This document shows, one piece after another, positions 10,393 to 21,509 of a DNA stretch of 64,000 nucleotides. How positions within the stretch are numbered: the first letter of the stretch is position 1; each line of letters begins with the position of its first letter. Source of the stretch: Edaphochlamys debaryana (taxonomy: Eukaryota > Chlorophyta > Chlorophyceae > Chlamydomonadales); the NCBI GenBank assembly GCA_016858145.1, contig JAEHOE010000202.1:1-64000 (forward strand), given 5' to 3'. Both the position numbers and the translations under genes were made by a program. The notes under the pieces were generated by a model. It saw nothing but the letters and a program-made list of their open reading frames with translations, did not search any database and was not told the origin of the DNA.

Positions 10393-13300
10393 TCACAGCT
10401 CCATGCCTCCCAGCGCCCGCGCCAGGGCCTCCATGCTGTGCTTCAGGTCCACCCGGTTGTCCACCAGCGTGGAGCACACCTGCGGCCGCGTGGCGGGGTC
10501 GTCCTTCCACGCCTAGCGGGGCGCAACAGGAACACGAGGAGCGAACCAGGGGCTAGGAAGGCAGATCCAATCGGGCAACGTGCAAAGCCAAGCCAGCTCG
10601 AGTGGTAGAAGCATTGCGCACTCTGGTTTGCACACGTGCCGCGGGAGAAGGAAGGGAAGCGAGCGGAGCAAGGGTGGGAGACGAAGGGCCATGCTGGCAA
10701 CGTGCCGAGCTGCATGCGGAATTGGCACGGAGCTTGCTCACCCGCTCGACCGCCAGGCGCAGACGCGCACCGCCCTTGTGCCGCCTGAAGTGCTTGTTGA
10801 AGCGGGTGAGGTCCGTCAGAAGCACCTGGGGGACGGAGGAGATACGGTAGTGCGGTGGAGAGCACTCTAGAGCACTGGGAAGATTAATGGTCACGTACCC
10901 GGTGGTGGTGGTCTCGCCTAGACGCGGCTTGCGCGGCTTCTGATCGACCTGATGCCGCACAACCAGCTGGGCTAGCGATTCACAGAGCCCAGCCCAGCCC
11001 AGCCACTGAGCCCTGATTGCTATGCCTGCAACGCACCTGCGAGGCCTGCAGCTCCCGGCCGCCCACCACCACGGTCCGCCCCAGCAGACCCGTGCTCCTC
11101 ATGTGGGTCAGGAACTCCACCGCTGCGTCGAGCTGCCTGGCGCGGCAGGCCGTGTGCAGCGGCGTCCAGCCCGCCTTGGTTGTTGCGACCAAGACGTCCG
11201 GGTCGCAGTGGGGCAGCAGCCACTTCAGAACGTCCAGCAGGCCGTACCTACGAGGTTGTGGGAGGTGCGGAAGGTGCGGGAAGTCAGGGTGCGGCAAGGG
11301 CGGGGCACGGCATAGGCCCCACGTGACCGCATATGCCTGCCGGCCGCAGCTACGACCCCGCCATGCCAACCGCCCAACCGCCATGCCAGCCACCCAACCG
11401 TCATGCCAACTGACTTGCAGCACATGTGCAGCGCCGTGTCGTTCCAGTCCCTGTCCCGCTGCAGGAGGAGCTGCTTGAAGGCGTCTGGGCGGTCGGGCCA
11501 GGCCTTCCGGAGCCGCTCAAAGAGCTCCACCGCAAGGGCCTGAGCCTCGCGGCCCTCCTTCCCGTCGGCCTCCTTCTGCGATGGCTCCAGCTCCACCTTC
11601 TCAAACGCCTCGATGCCCTCCTTCTTGAAGTCATCGCACAGTCGCTCGTAACTCTGCGGGAGAGGACCAGGCAGGACCAGGCCCAAACGGGACACGGGAC
11701 GCGGAATGAAGAGCACGTGGCATGAGAGGCCTGCGTCACAACCGGAGCGCCCTCGCGCAGGCCCCCAAAGGGTCCGCAAGGCTGCCCGGTCGCTTGCCTT
11801 GGACGGCATCATCTGTACGGCCTCGTGCAGTATGATGTTGAGGATGCCGTACCGGTGCTCATGGCCTTCGCAGATGGCAAGGACGCGGGGCAGGCTCTTG
11901 AAGAGCTCCTGCGGGGGTGTGCGTGATTCCGGTGAAAGGCTTGGCAGGGCCTAGGAATGTGGGCAGGGCTGCTAGCCTTCGTGCATGCATGCAGGGGAGG
12001 TATGGTGCGGCGGGGCAAGACGGGTTTGACCCAGCTCAACAGTACTAAAAGCTCCGCCCTCCCAGTTGCCTGGCTCAGGACGCGACTCACCTCTTCCAGG
12101 CAGCTGACGCAGATCTGCACCAGCTGCCCCTTGCGGCGGAAGGCCTCGCGGATCTTCTCCACAGCGCTCTCCGCGTCCTCCGAGGCCCCCGCGCCGCTGC
12201 TGCCGCCCTCGCCGCCAGCCTCCGCCGCCGCAGTGGGGCACACCGCGCCGTCGAGCGCTTTGTCACCCTGCCCCGGTGCAGCACCCAGCTGGTGCGGCTG
12301 AGCCCGCATCGCGACTCCGTGCGGCGAAGGCGCCAACGGCATGGCGCGGGACTGCATGCCCTCGCCGGCGGCTGCGTTGTCCACGGCCCACTCCAGCTCC
12401 GTCACCATCCCCGCGGCGGCCGGATGACTTGGGGCAGGTGCGGACGGCTGCCAGCCGTCCGGTGACGCCTGGCCGACGCGCTCAGCTTCTGGGCTGCGGC
12501 CGGCAGGCCTACCGACGACCCCGGCTGCTGCAGACCCCTCCGATGCTGGTACACCGGCCCCGGCTCTGACCCCGCCAGCAGCGTCCCCAGAGTCCGCGCC
12601 TCCGCCGGCGCCGGCTGCAGCGGAGTCCGCCGCCGGGCCCTCGGGCCCGGCTCTTGCCCTGCCGCCGCCGCCGCCTGCGGCCCCGTCCTCACTGCCAGCC
12701 TTGACCCTGGCTCCTGTTTTGCGCGCCGCCGCGGCGAAGCCTTTCTTGAAGGCAGTCGTCAGCCAGGCGCACGCGGCGGGGTGCTTCAGGGGGTAGAGGG
12801 GAACCTTCTGCTTGCCGCAGTGAAAGGTCTTGGCCACCGTCTCGAAGCCACCGCCATCGTCGGGCTCCTTGAGCGCGAGCATGCACCGACGACCCTGTAC
12901 AGCTGAGAGTACGACAGGGTTACACGCTTGCCGCACACGGCCATTTTGGGCAAGGGGAAGCAGTACCGGTGGAGCACTGATACCACTCGACTCACCTCGA
13001 GGTAGTTGTGGCCCTCGGTCTTGCAGGTCCTGTTAAGATCACGGAACCCGCGTCAAAACCCCTGCTTGCGGGACCGAAGCAGTCTGCACGTCGAGGTTCT
13101 CCTCAGGGGCAATTCACGATGCTACCAACTAAGCCCTGCCCAAGGAAAACCCCGTTCTGCTGCTACCAGAGCTCTCCCCGGGGGTCTTCCTGACCTTGCC
13201 CCCTCACTTATGGCTATACTTGCGCGAGCAGGGGTTGCCCGGCGCGCCCTGGCACAGCTTGAAGTAATCGGACACCAGGTACCACACGCGGCCGCGGGCA

Positions 13301-14450
13301 TCGGGGTCGTCAAGCCTGATCGGCAGCGGGCCCTTGGTGTCTGCACAGAGGGTAAATGCACAGGTAGGAGTGGAGCATGGGGCCAGGGCTGTTACTGCCC
13401 TCTGTACAGGAAGGGGCCCTAAGGTTAGGAGTAAGCGGCCTCACCGAATGCGGCCTTCCGCGGCCCCTCCTTGAGGATCTGGAGGTCGTGTCTCTCCAGG
13501 TGCCCAGGCTCCCAGCCCTCTGGCACACGCCACGTTGCATTCAGCTGCGCCTCTGCCGGCGCCGCTAGGGGCCTAGATGCTCCCAACAGCTGGAGTCCAA
13601 GCAGCAGGAGGCCCGCCCGCCTTTTGGAGGAGCCCTGCTCGCCGGAAGCCATCAGGCCTGGTGCCACGTCATTCTGCCATGCCACCGGGACCTCCATGAA
13701 CCTTCGCAGCTCCGCCGCTGCCTCCGCCTCCAGTGAACCACCAGAGGCAGAGGCAGAGGCAGAGGCAGAGGCAGAGGCAGAGGCAGAGGCAGAGGCAGAG
13801 GCAGAGGCAGAGGCAGAGGCAGAGGCAGAGGCAGAGGCAGAGGCAGAGGCAGAGGCAGAGGCAGAGGCAGAGGCAGAGGCAGAGGCAGAGGCAGAGGCAG
13901 AGGCAGAGGCAGAGGCAGAGGCAGAGGCAGAGGCAGAGGCAGAGGCAGAGGCAGAGGCAGAGGCAGAGGCAGAGGCAGAGGCAGAGGCCAGAGGCAGAGG
14001 CAGAGGCAGAGGAGAGGCAGAGGCAGAGGCAGAGGCAGCTGCTCCTGCGTCGCTGCAGGAGCCCGCACCGGCACCGCTGGGGTGTGGCCCGCCTGCCCCC
14101 GCCATGTCTGTGTCCGCGGCCGGCGGGGTCACGGGCGCGAGGGCGGGCGGGGTCTCCGATCCATCTGCTCCGCCTTCCCCGCCGGTTGGGGAGCTGGCCG
14201 CGCACGCCACAGCTGCCCTGAAGCCAGGGCCCGTGCCAAAGGCGGCCGGGAGCTCCCTTGCCCCCTCGCCCTGCCCCCACAAACTCGTAAACAGTTGGGC
14301 CAGCTGTGGCTCCCCCTGTAGCCCACCGGTCGGTAGCGCTGGCAGCAGTACGAGATCATCGGGGTTCTCATCGGCAGTCCCTGCCAGGGCGCCCTCCGCA
14401 TCTAGGAGCTGCTCAAGGAATGGTGGCTCCGGGAGCAGAGGGTCATCCAT
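10393..14450 (-). CDS. Paralog B: modular ankyrin-repeat protein with Cys/His motif
   Basis: Nine exons: 13445-14450, 13208-13340, 12996-13029, 12091-12894, 11798-11908, 11415-11653, 11037-11247, 10742-10825, 10393-10512; all phases agree and give 913 residues. Order of parts: acidic N-terminus (MDDPLLPEPP); poly(Ala-Ser) tract; module 1 (RAGLLLLGLQL ... VPEGWEPG, about 240-330); module 2 with GRVWYLVSDYFKLC and a Cys/His cluster (336-391); module 3 (GRRCMLALKEPDDGG ... VPLYPLK ... ACAWLTTAF, 392-450); a ~160-residue disordered linker; a helical region (about 630-775); two ankyrin-type repeats (DTALHMCCKYG, GWTPLHTACRA; about 765-835); a basic segment and a short helical tail. Intron 5 is GC-AG. 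The whole protein is not a family I recognise. Ankyrin repeats imply protein binding. The function is unknown. Confidence 0.85.
13744..14037. repeat. (GCAGAG)n microsatellite inside paralog B exon 1
   Basis: About 40 uninterrupted hexamers (13744-13987), then imperfect copies to 14037. Read on the minus strand it encodes alternating Ala-Ser. Two indels near 13988 and 14011 cancel, so a short Pro-Leu stretch is read between them and the frame recovers. Length should vary between strains in units of two residues. Confidence 0.95.
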
Positions 14451-14589
14451 GGCGGGTGCAGGTCCTCAGCTGCTGCGTTACGTGAGGAGACAGGAGAGAG
14501 CTGTCATGGCTGCAGCTGATATGGTGCCCCCGGGTGTGCCTGAGGACTCCGGTGCAGCCTGACGCTGGGTGGACCAGGTGTGGGCGGGA

Positions 14590-14830
14590 TGGTGAAGGAC
14601 GGCCCGCGGATGTCGCCACTTAGGTGATCAGAAGCAACGAAGCCTCGAGCGCGCCCCACGAGTGATGCTTTCGCCGGCTTTGCCAGGCAGAGCCGCCAAA
14701 TCTGCGAGCCAGGCTTGCGAGGACGCCCGGCAAGCAATTGTCGCAGCAGGCCCTGACAGCTGGCGTTTGGCGTCCCGGGTGACCTGTGAAGCTGTTCTAG
14801 TAATGTGGTAGCAAGCCATGCGTGCCCGCT
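14590..14830 (-). repeat. Conserved 5' flank of paralog B (copy of 20350-20610)
   Basis: About 240 bp that differs from the 5' flank of paralog C at only about ten positions by eye. A shorter core (about 80 bp with gacagctggcgtt) is found at 9270-9350 upstream of A, and a fragment at 26270-26290 upstream of D. It spans the upstream ORF. Confidence 0.85.
14628..14819 (-). other. Conserved upstream ORF of paralog B (63 codons)
   Basis: ATG at 14819, TGA at 14628-14630; starts MACYHITRTASQVTRDAKRQ and ends RLRCF. It ends 177 bp before the main ATG. The C counterpart has the same length and differs at three residues by eye. Its position suggests a regulatory uORF, but a separate small gene or a coding first exon is possible. 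Confidence 0.6.
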
Positions 14831-16106
14831 AGCGAGCATTCAGGAGACTCACATGTCGCCGTGAGAATCACGGCGAGGGGCCAGCAGCGCCCCAAAACCT
14901 GCGAGTTGAGGCTACGGTGCACTTGTGCCTTGTTTCGACTGTATTTGTGTATACATGTGGCTACTCGTCGGCTTGCGCCGCGCGGACCGCCCGTGCCCGA
15001 CCAAACCGTGTCTCCCCGGTCCCCGCCCCTCCCAAGAGTTAGCCCCTGCCTCTGCGATGCGCATTGCTGGCACCCTGCCTTCTTCTCTCGCGTTGCGACA
15101 GCGCGCTCAGCTGCATCCCCCTTCATCATCGTCCGGACGCGCTCCTTGGGCGAGGCACTTTGCACAGGAGCATGCCATTGCAGCATGCAGCATGATACTG
15201 CATGCCACAGCTGCCTGAGCGCCAGACAGCGCCCGCGTGAGTCCTGGCAGAGGTTCTTCTTGTCCATTGCCGCCACCCGTACGCGACCCTGAACAACCCT
15301 GAACCACTTGCCACGAATCGTCTGTGTCCTCCGGGGCCTAGAAGCACCACAAGACCCAACACCATTTTACCACCACCGCGAATTGGAACTGGTCCTGCGG
15401 GCGTCCCGGTACGGCCGGGTACATGCCGAGCACCGAGCGGGCAGCAGCGCCCAGGGTGCCCTACGGCCCCCTACCCCGCCGAGCCCTCAATGGCGCTACT
15501 CCAAAGTCACAACACACCGGGTGCCCTTAGGAGAGTGACGACGAACAATGACTTGCACCTTGAGGGTGCTCTCATCCGATTGTCCAAGCAAGGAGGGCCT
15601 GGCCTTAATCATGCGGTCCAGGGTCAATGCTAGCCAAGCTTGCACATCCAGGGCCGTGCACCCCAGCCAACTTGCGCTTGAGACACATGTACCACACCAC
15701 AACAGCCGCGATTTGATCGCCGGTATCACTGATACCGGACAACTCTTTCATTCGGCGGTGGCCTGCAATGTCTGGTGACTTGCAGTTCCCAAGCTCCCTT
15801 CCCTTCCCAAGCTCTCTTTCCCTTCTCTCCCCATGCGCACGTCCATCACACGGCCTCGACCCTTCAGCTCTACTCTGTACTGCTCCCACCCCACCGCTCC
15901 CGGCATCACGCGCGCTCACCACAACACGCGAACCGCACCTCTCTTCTGCTCTGCGCCCATCCCGCAGCTCGCTGCCCCGGCTAGACCTTGTCCCGGCCCC
16001 TGCACCTCCCCTCCAGCCGGATACCTCCAAGCGCGGGCGGCCAGTGGTGCCTCCCCGCTCCTCCGCTCCGCTCCATGACGTCCACCCGCTGCGCCTCAGC
16101 AGCCCC

Positions 16107-19100
16107 TCACAGCTCCATGCCTCCCAGCGCCCGCGCGAGTGCCTCCATGCTCTGCTTCAGGTTCTCTTTGCTGGCGACCACGGCGGTGGCGCACACCTGG
16201 GGCCGCGTGGCGGGGTGGGGCCACACCTGGGGCCGCGCACCGGGGACACAGGCAGCGCGAGAGGGGCGCAGGTCGGATCAAGTCCTCCCGGCAGCTTGAC
16301 TTGGTACGGAGCCGGCATGGGCGATGGAGCTCACCCGCTCGACGACCAGCCGCAGGCGCGCACCGCCCTTGTGCGCCTGGAAGTGCTTGTTGAAGGGAGT
16401 GAGGTCCGTCAGAAGCACCTGGGGGACGGACGAGGTGGTGCGGTGGTGAAATTGCCATGACGGAGTCTCGGGTTTGCGCCGATAAACCCCGCTTCAAAGC
16501 AACCTAGATAGCCGGCGGACTGAGACCCTTGAAGAAGCCCTCACTGCTACCATGCCGTCAGCCGCCTCCAACGCACCTGCGATGCCTGCAGCTCCCGGCC
16601 GCCCACCATCACGGTCCGGGCCAGCAGGCCCATGGCTTTGATGTGGGTAAGGAGCATAACGGCTGCGTCGAGCTGCCGCGAGCGGCACGCCGTGTGCAGG
16701 GCGGTCCAGCCAGACCGAGAGGACGCCACCAGGACGTCGGGGTCGCAGCGGGGCAGCAGCCAGTCCAGCACATGCAACAGGCCGTACCTATGGGAGGATG
16801 AATGTATGGGGTTGCGTGGGCCGCTGACCGGTACTCGGCCCTGTCCTTCGCTGCTTCAGTGCCCACCTGCCCCAAGCTGGGGAAGCCCGCCGCCGGTCCC
16901 CAGCCAACCGCGAGAATCCCAACCGCCAACCACCAACCCACCGGCAGCACGTGTGCAGTGCCGTGTCGTGCCAGGCCTTGTCTTGCTGCAGCAGGAGCTG
17001 CTTGAAGGCGCCGGGGTGCTCGGGCCAAGCGCCCTCGAGCCACTTGAACAGGCCCACAGCCAGGGCTTGTAGCCTGCGGCCCTGCTCCCCGCCTGCGTCC
17101 TTCTGCGACGGCTCCTCCACCTCCTCAAACACCTCAATGCCCTCCTCCTCCAACTCCCGCCTCAGCTGCTCGTGGGTCTGCGGGCGAGACGGGACAGGCA
17201 GCAGGACCAGGCACGCAACACGGAAGAGCGCACATCGTCAGCGGTTCGCGGCCGTTACCTCCAGTACCATCCCAGTACCATCTCTTCCGCAAGGCTGCGA
17301 GGCCGCTTGCCTTGGAGTCCGTCAGGTGCTCGACCTCGTGCAGGATGTAGTTGAGGATGCCGTACCGGTGCTCATGGCATTCGGAGATAGCGAGGACGCG
17401 GGGCAGGTTCTTGAAGAGCTCCTGCGGGGGTGTACGGCGTTCGTTCCGGTGGAAGGCTTGCCAGGGTCTAGGAATGTGGGCAGACCTTCAGCCTTCGCGC
17501 ATGCATGGGAATGTTGGGAGTTCCCATGGCGAGTGTTATGGGGTTGCTCTAGTTGGACAGGTCTATAGCCTAGTGCTCCGTTGTCTGAAAAGGTATCGTA
17601 TGATGGGGTATGATAGCCCTCTCATGTCCCTGGTGGTGGACTTCTCGTCTCCCCACGCGACTCACCGCTTCCAGGCCGCTGACGCAGGTCTGCACCACCT
17701 GCCCCTTGCGGCGGCGGAAGATGCTCTTCACTTCGTTCCAAGCCTGAACCAGGTCCTCCGGGGGCCCCGCACCGGCTCCCGCTCTCTCGCCGTACTCCCG
17801 CGCGTCGCCAGCCGCCGCCACCACAGCGGGACCCACCTCGCCAGCCCGTGCCCTCCCGCCGTGCCCTGGTGCAGCGCACAGCTGGTGCGGCTGAGCCTGC
17901 GTCACCGCCCCGTGAGGCGAAGGCGCCGACGGCATGGCGCCCGACTGCATGCCCTCGCGGGCGGCAGCGCTGCCCGCGGCCCACTCCGGCTCGACCAGCA
18001 TCTTCGCGGCGGCCGGGTGACTTGGGGCAGGTGCAGTCGGCTGCCAGCCGTCCGACCGGGCCTGCTCGGCACGCCCAGCTCCCGGGCTGTTGCCAAGAAG
18101 CGCCGCCGGTACGGAAGAGAGGCCCAGTCCCACCGCCAAACCACCAGCACCGGCTGCAAGGGGGTCCGCCGCCGGGCCCTCGACCCCGCCCCTTGCCCCG
18201 CCACCGCCGTCGCCGTCGCCGTCCGCTGCGCCTCCGCTGCCCGCGCCTCCGCTGGCCCCGGCTGCGGGGGCGTCCGCCGCCGGCTCCCCGCCCCCGGCTC
18301 CTGCCCTGCTCCCGCCCCCTGCCCCGCCGCCGCCGCCCCGCCCCCTCCCCCTCCCCCGCCGGCCCCTCGCCCCCGCCCCCTGTCCCTCCGCCGCGGACCC
18401 GGCCTCCACCGGGGCTCCTGCCTCGTACCCGGTGGACAGCCAGGCGCAGGCGACGGGGTCCATGAGCGGGTAGAGGGGAACCTTCCGCCCGCCACGCAGG
18501 CTGAACTCCTTGGGTTTGCCGCTGTTTTTGCCGCGGGTCGTGACTACAGTCGCGAAATCATCGTCCGGCTTCTCGAGCGCGAGTATGAACCTCCGACCCT
18601 GTACGGCAGGTGGTGCGTCACAACGTGACTTGGCCTGTGCCATCAAGAGCAAGTGACAGCATAGAAATCTGATACCAGTAGACCCACCTTCAGGTAGTTG
18701 TGGCGCTTGCAGGTCCTGCAAAAAGACACGGAGCGCATGTGGTTACCAGAACATCGGGCTAGTTGTTCCCCCTGGGGTATTCTCTAGCGCAAGGTGGCGG
18801 CCCAGTCAGAGCCCGCAGGTGCAGTAGGTACCCCTGCTTGCTGGAACTCCCGTCCCAGCCACCCCCACACTTTTTCCTTGGTATCCCAGGCGGCGCTTGC
18901 AGGACACCAAGCCCAATCGACAGAACCAATCCTGGGCCTTGCCCACTCACCTGTTGGTCCACACGAGCGTGCAGGGCTTGCCCGGCGTGCCCAAGCACAC
19001 CTTGAAGTCATTCAACACCAGGTACCACACGCGGCCGCTGGTGTCGGCGGGGTCTAGCTCGACCGGCACCAGCCACGAGGTCTCTGCACATGGGGCCGAT

Positions 19101-20231
19101 GGGTGCGAGGAGTGGAACGGGGCAAAGGAGCGCTGGCAGCCGCGAGGCGCGGAACCCGGCATGGGCTGCAGAAACTGAGGCCGGCTTGCTGTTGCTTGGA
19201 GCCTGGCACTAACCTACGCACGCTCGCGGCGGCCCCGACCGAAGCACCTGCAGGTCAAGAAGCCCAACGTCCCCAGGCTCCCAGCCGGCTGGCACATGCC
19301 ACTCGGCGCTTAGCAGCGCCTCCACATCCGCAGGCAGGGGACCTCGCCACCGCTGGAGCCCAAGCAGCAGATGGCCTAACCGCTTCTTTGCCTTGACGGA
19401 TGCCTGCCCAGATGCTTTCAGACCCGGCGACACGACACGAAGCCATCTTGTCGGGTGCTCCTCGAGCTTCAGCACTTCTTCCTCTCCGTTCGCCTCCAAC
19501 GAACCGCCAGTGGCAGGCGGAGGTGCGCCGTTAGAGGTTCCCGCACCGGCACCGTTGGAATGGGACCCACTAGGCTCCGCCATGTCTATGTCAGCAGCTT
19601 GGGCGACAGGCGCCGAGGCGGTCGGGGCCTCCCGTCCGTCCGCCCCGCCTCCCCCGCCGTATGGGGGGGCGGCCGGAGCGGCCATGCCAGCGGCGAGGTG
19701 AGCAAACAGCTGCCCTGCGTCGACGCCTGGCCCCCACGCACTCGCGGATGGTTGCTCGCCGGAAGCGGTCAGGCCTGGTGCCATGTCAGTTAGCCGTGAC
19801 GCCGGCTTCGCCTCGAACCTGTGCAGCTCCGCCGCCCCCGCCGCCGCCTGCGCCGAACCGCCAGCGGCAGCTGCACCTGTGCCGCTGCAGGAGCCCGCAC
19901 CGGCACCGCTGGGGTGGTGACCTCCTGGCCCCGCCATGTCTGCGTCAGCGGCTGGGGCGACAAGCACCGGCGTCGGCGGGTTTCCGAGCCCATCTGATCC
20001 GCCGCCCCCGCCGTTGGCAGCCGTGCCATTTGCTGCCGGGAGCTTCCCTGCCCCGACGCCCTGCCCCCGTGAATACGGTGACAGTTGGGCTAGCTGTTGG
20101 TCCCACTGTAGCTCACTGGTCGGTGATGCTGGCAGCGGGACGAGCTCATCTGGGTTCTCGTCCACGAAGGCGCGCTCCGCGTCGAGGAGCTGCTTGAGGC
20201 CTGGTGGCTCACAAAGCTGAGGGTCACCCAT
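16107..20231 (-). CDS. Paralog C: modular ankyrin-repeat protein with Cys/His motif
   Basis: Nine exons: 19214-20231, 18951-19083, 18688-18715, 17666-18598, 17311-17421, 16942-17177, 16577-16787, 16335-16418, 16107-16226; phases agree and give 957 residues. Exons 2, 5, 7, 8 and 9 have exactly the same lengths as in B. Module 1 occurs twice in exon 1: a partial copy (AAELHRFEAKPASRL) and the full copy (LGHLLLGLQRW ... VPAGWEPG). Module 2 reads GRVWYLVLNDFKVC with a CKRHNYLK mini-exon; module 3 reads KVPLYPLMDPVACAWLSTGY. A long Gly/Ala/Pro linker leads to the helical region (about 680-820), then ankyrin repeats (DTALHTCC, GWTALHTACRS) and the same C-terminal tail as B. Intron 5 is also GC-AG. 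Function unknown. Confidence 0.85.
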
Positions 20232-20349
20232 GGCGGGTGGAGGTCCTCAGTTGCTGCGTCCCCTAAGGAGGCAGTAGCGAACTGCCATCCCCTCTGCTGC
20301 AACTGTGCCGGGGGGGGCCTAGTACCCCGCTGACGGCTGGGTGAAATTG

Positions 20350-20610
20350 CTGTGGGCGAGGTGGTGAAGGACGGCCCGCGGATGTCGCCACTTAGGTGAT
20401 CAGAAGCAACGAAGCCTCGAGTGCGCCCCACGAGTGATGCTTTCGCCGGCTTTGCCAGGCAGAGCCGCCGGGTCTGCGAGCCAGGCTTGCGAGGACGCCC
20501 GGCAAGCAATTGTCGCAGCAGGCCCTGACAGCTGGCGTTTGGCGTCCCGGGTGACCTGTGAAGCTTTCCTAGTGATGTGGTAGCATGCCATGGGTGCCCG
20601 CTCGTCGGAA
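20350..20610 (-). repeat. Conserved 5' flank of paralog C (copy of 14590-14830)
   Basis: Near-identical partner of the B flank, covering the upstream ORF and roughly 50 bp on either side. Similarity drops sharply outside it, towards both the coding exon and the distal promoter. Confidence 0.85.
20400..20591 (-). other. Conserved upstream ORF of paralog C (63 codons)
   Basis: ATG at 20591, TGA at 20400-20402; MACYHITRKASQVTRDAKRQ, ending RLRCF. Ends 168 bp upstream of the main start. Differs from the B version by Thr-Lys, Leu-Pro and Arg-His changes. Confidence 0.6.
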
Positions 20611-21509
20611 TTAAAGAGACTTCATGTTGCCGTGGGATCCACGGCAAAGGCCGAATGCGCCCAAACTCCGCGCGTTTAGGCCGCGGCGCACTTGCGACTG
20701 ACTTAATTTTCATCTGCCTACACGTTGAGCTATTCCTCGGCTTGGCAAGAGCCGCGCCGACCGACCGTGCCCGGCCGACCACCGTGCCATCACCCGCCTG
20801 ACCCGCCCAACCAGCGCGCACGACTCGGCACCAGTGTTGATATCACAGTCGCTTGGTCGTCTCGCATCACCCACCGACGGCGCCATCCCCCGCTGTATAC
20901 GTGTGGGACTGTGGGTTGGACGGGCCGGGATATCTTGCGAGCCGCCGCAGAGCCGACGTCTGCCCATGGCGCCGAGATAACCGCCCGAGTCCTTCACGGT
21001 AACACGCGCGCGTGCTCTCCTACTCGCTTCCTACTGCCTGATTCAATTGTTGCCATGCCCTGGGTAGCAGGCGGCTGGCTCTCCGGGCCGTACCCTCGTG
21101 CACTCGTTTGCCCTGGCAAACAGCGCATCGCTGCTTTCCCACCTCACAAGAGCCCCGAACATTTGGGCCGCACTGCATGCCCCATTGCTCCCGAGGCTAT
21201 GCCCGCTCACGTAATAGCGCCAGCCAGCCCGAACCAGCCCGAACCAGCCAGCCCGAACCAGCCAGAGCCAGCCAGCTCCACCGGCGTACCTGCCCAAGCG
21301 CGTCAGCATTCCACCGCAGCACATGCAGTGGCGGCTCTCTTGCCACCTCGCGGCCAGGCTCACACCTTGGCTGCCTTCCGTCACAGCATCACCCGACGAC
21401 CCGAGCCTTGCAGCAATCCCTTGCGAACGCCCTGCCCAGGCCCGCTGCACAGATGGGGCAGCCCCCTTCCAGCTCCGTCAATACATGCGGCCCTCACGCA
21501 CGGCCAGGC

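Larger units (their letters stand above)
14451..16106. other. Spacer between paralogs B and C
   Basis: Contains the 5' leader and upstream ORF of B (14580-14830). The remainder is C/T-rich on the plus strand, without convincing coding segments, and should include the 3' UTR of C. Confidence 0.6.
20232..21509. other. Spacer between paralogs C and D
   Basis: Holds the C leader and uORF (20345-20610) and, at 21225-21275, an irregular agccagcccgaacc repeat. No other gene is recognised. A segment at about 21040-21130 resembles, inverted, part of 39130-39235, so it is probably a dispersed repeat. Confidence 0.55.

Noticed and set aside
13669..14562. Long plus-strand and second minus-strand ORFs (Arg-Gln, Glu-Ala and Leu-Cys repeats) across the (GCAGAG)n array
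   Set aside because: A hexamer repeat leaves all frames open. Only the minus-strand Ala-Ser frame joins the spliced paralog B model.
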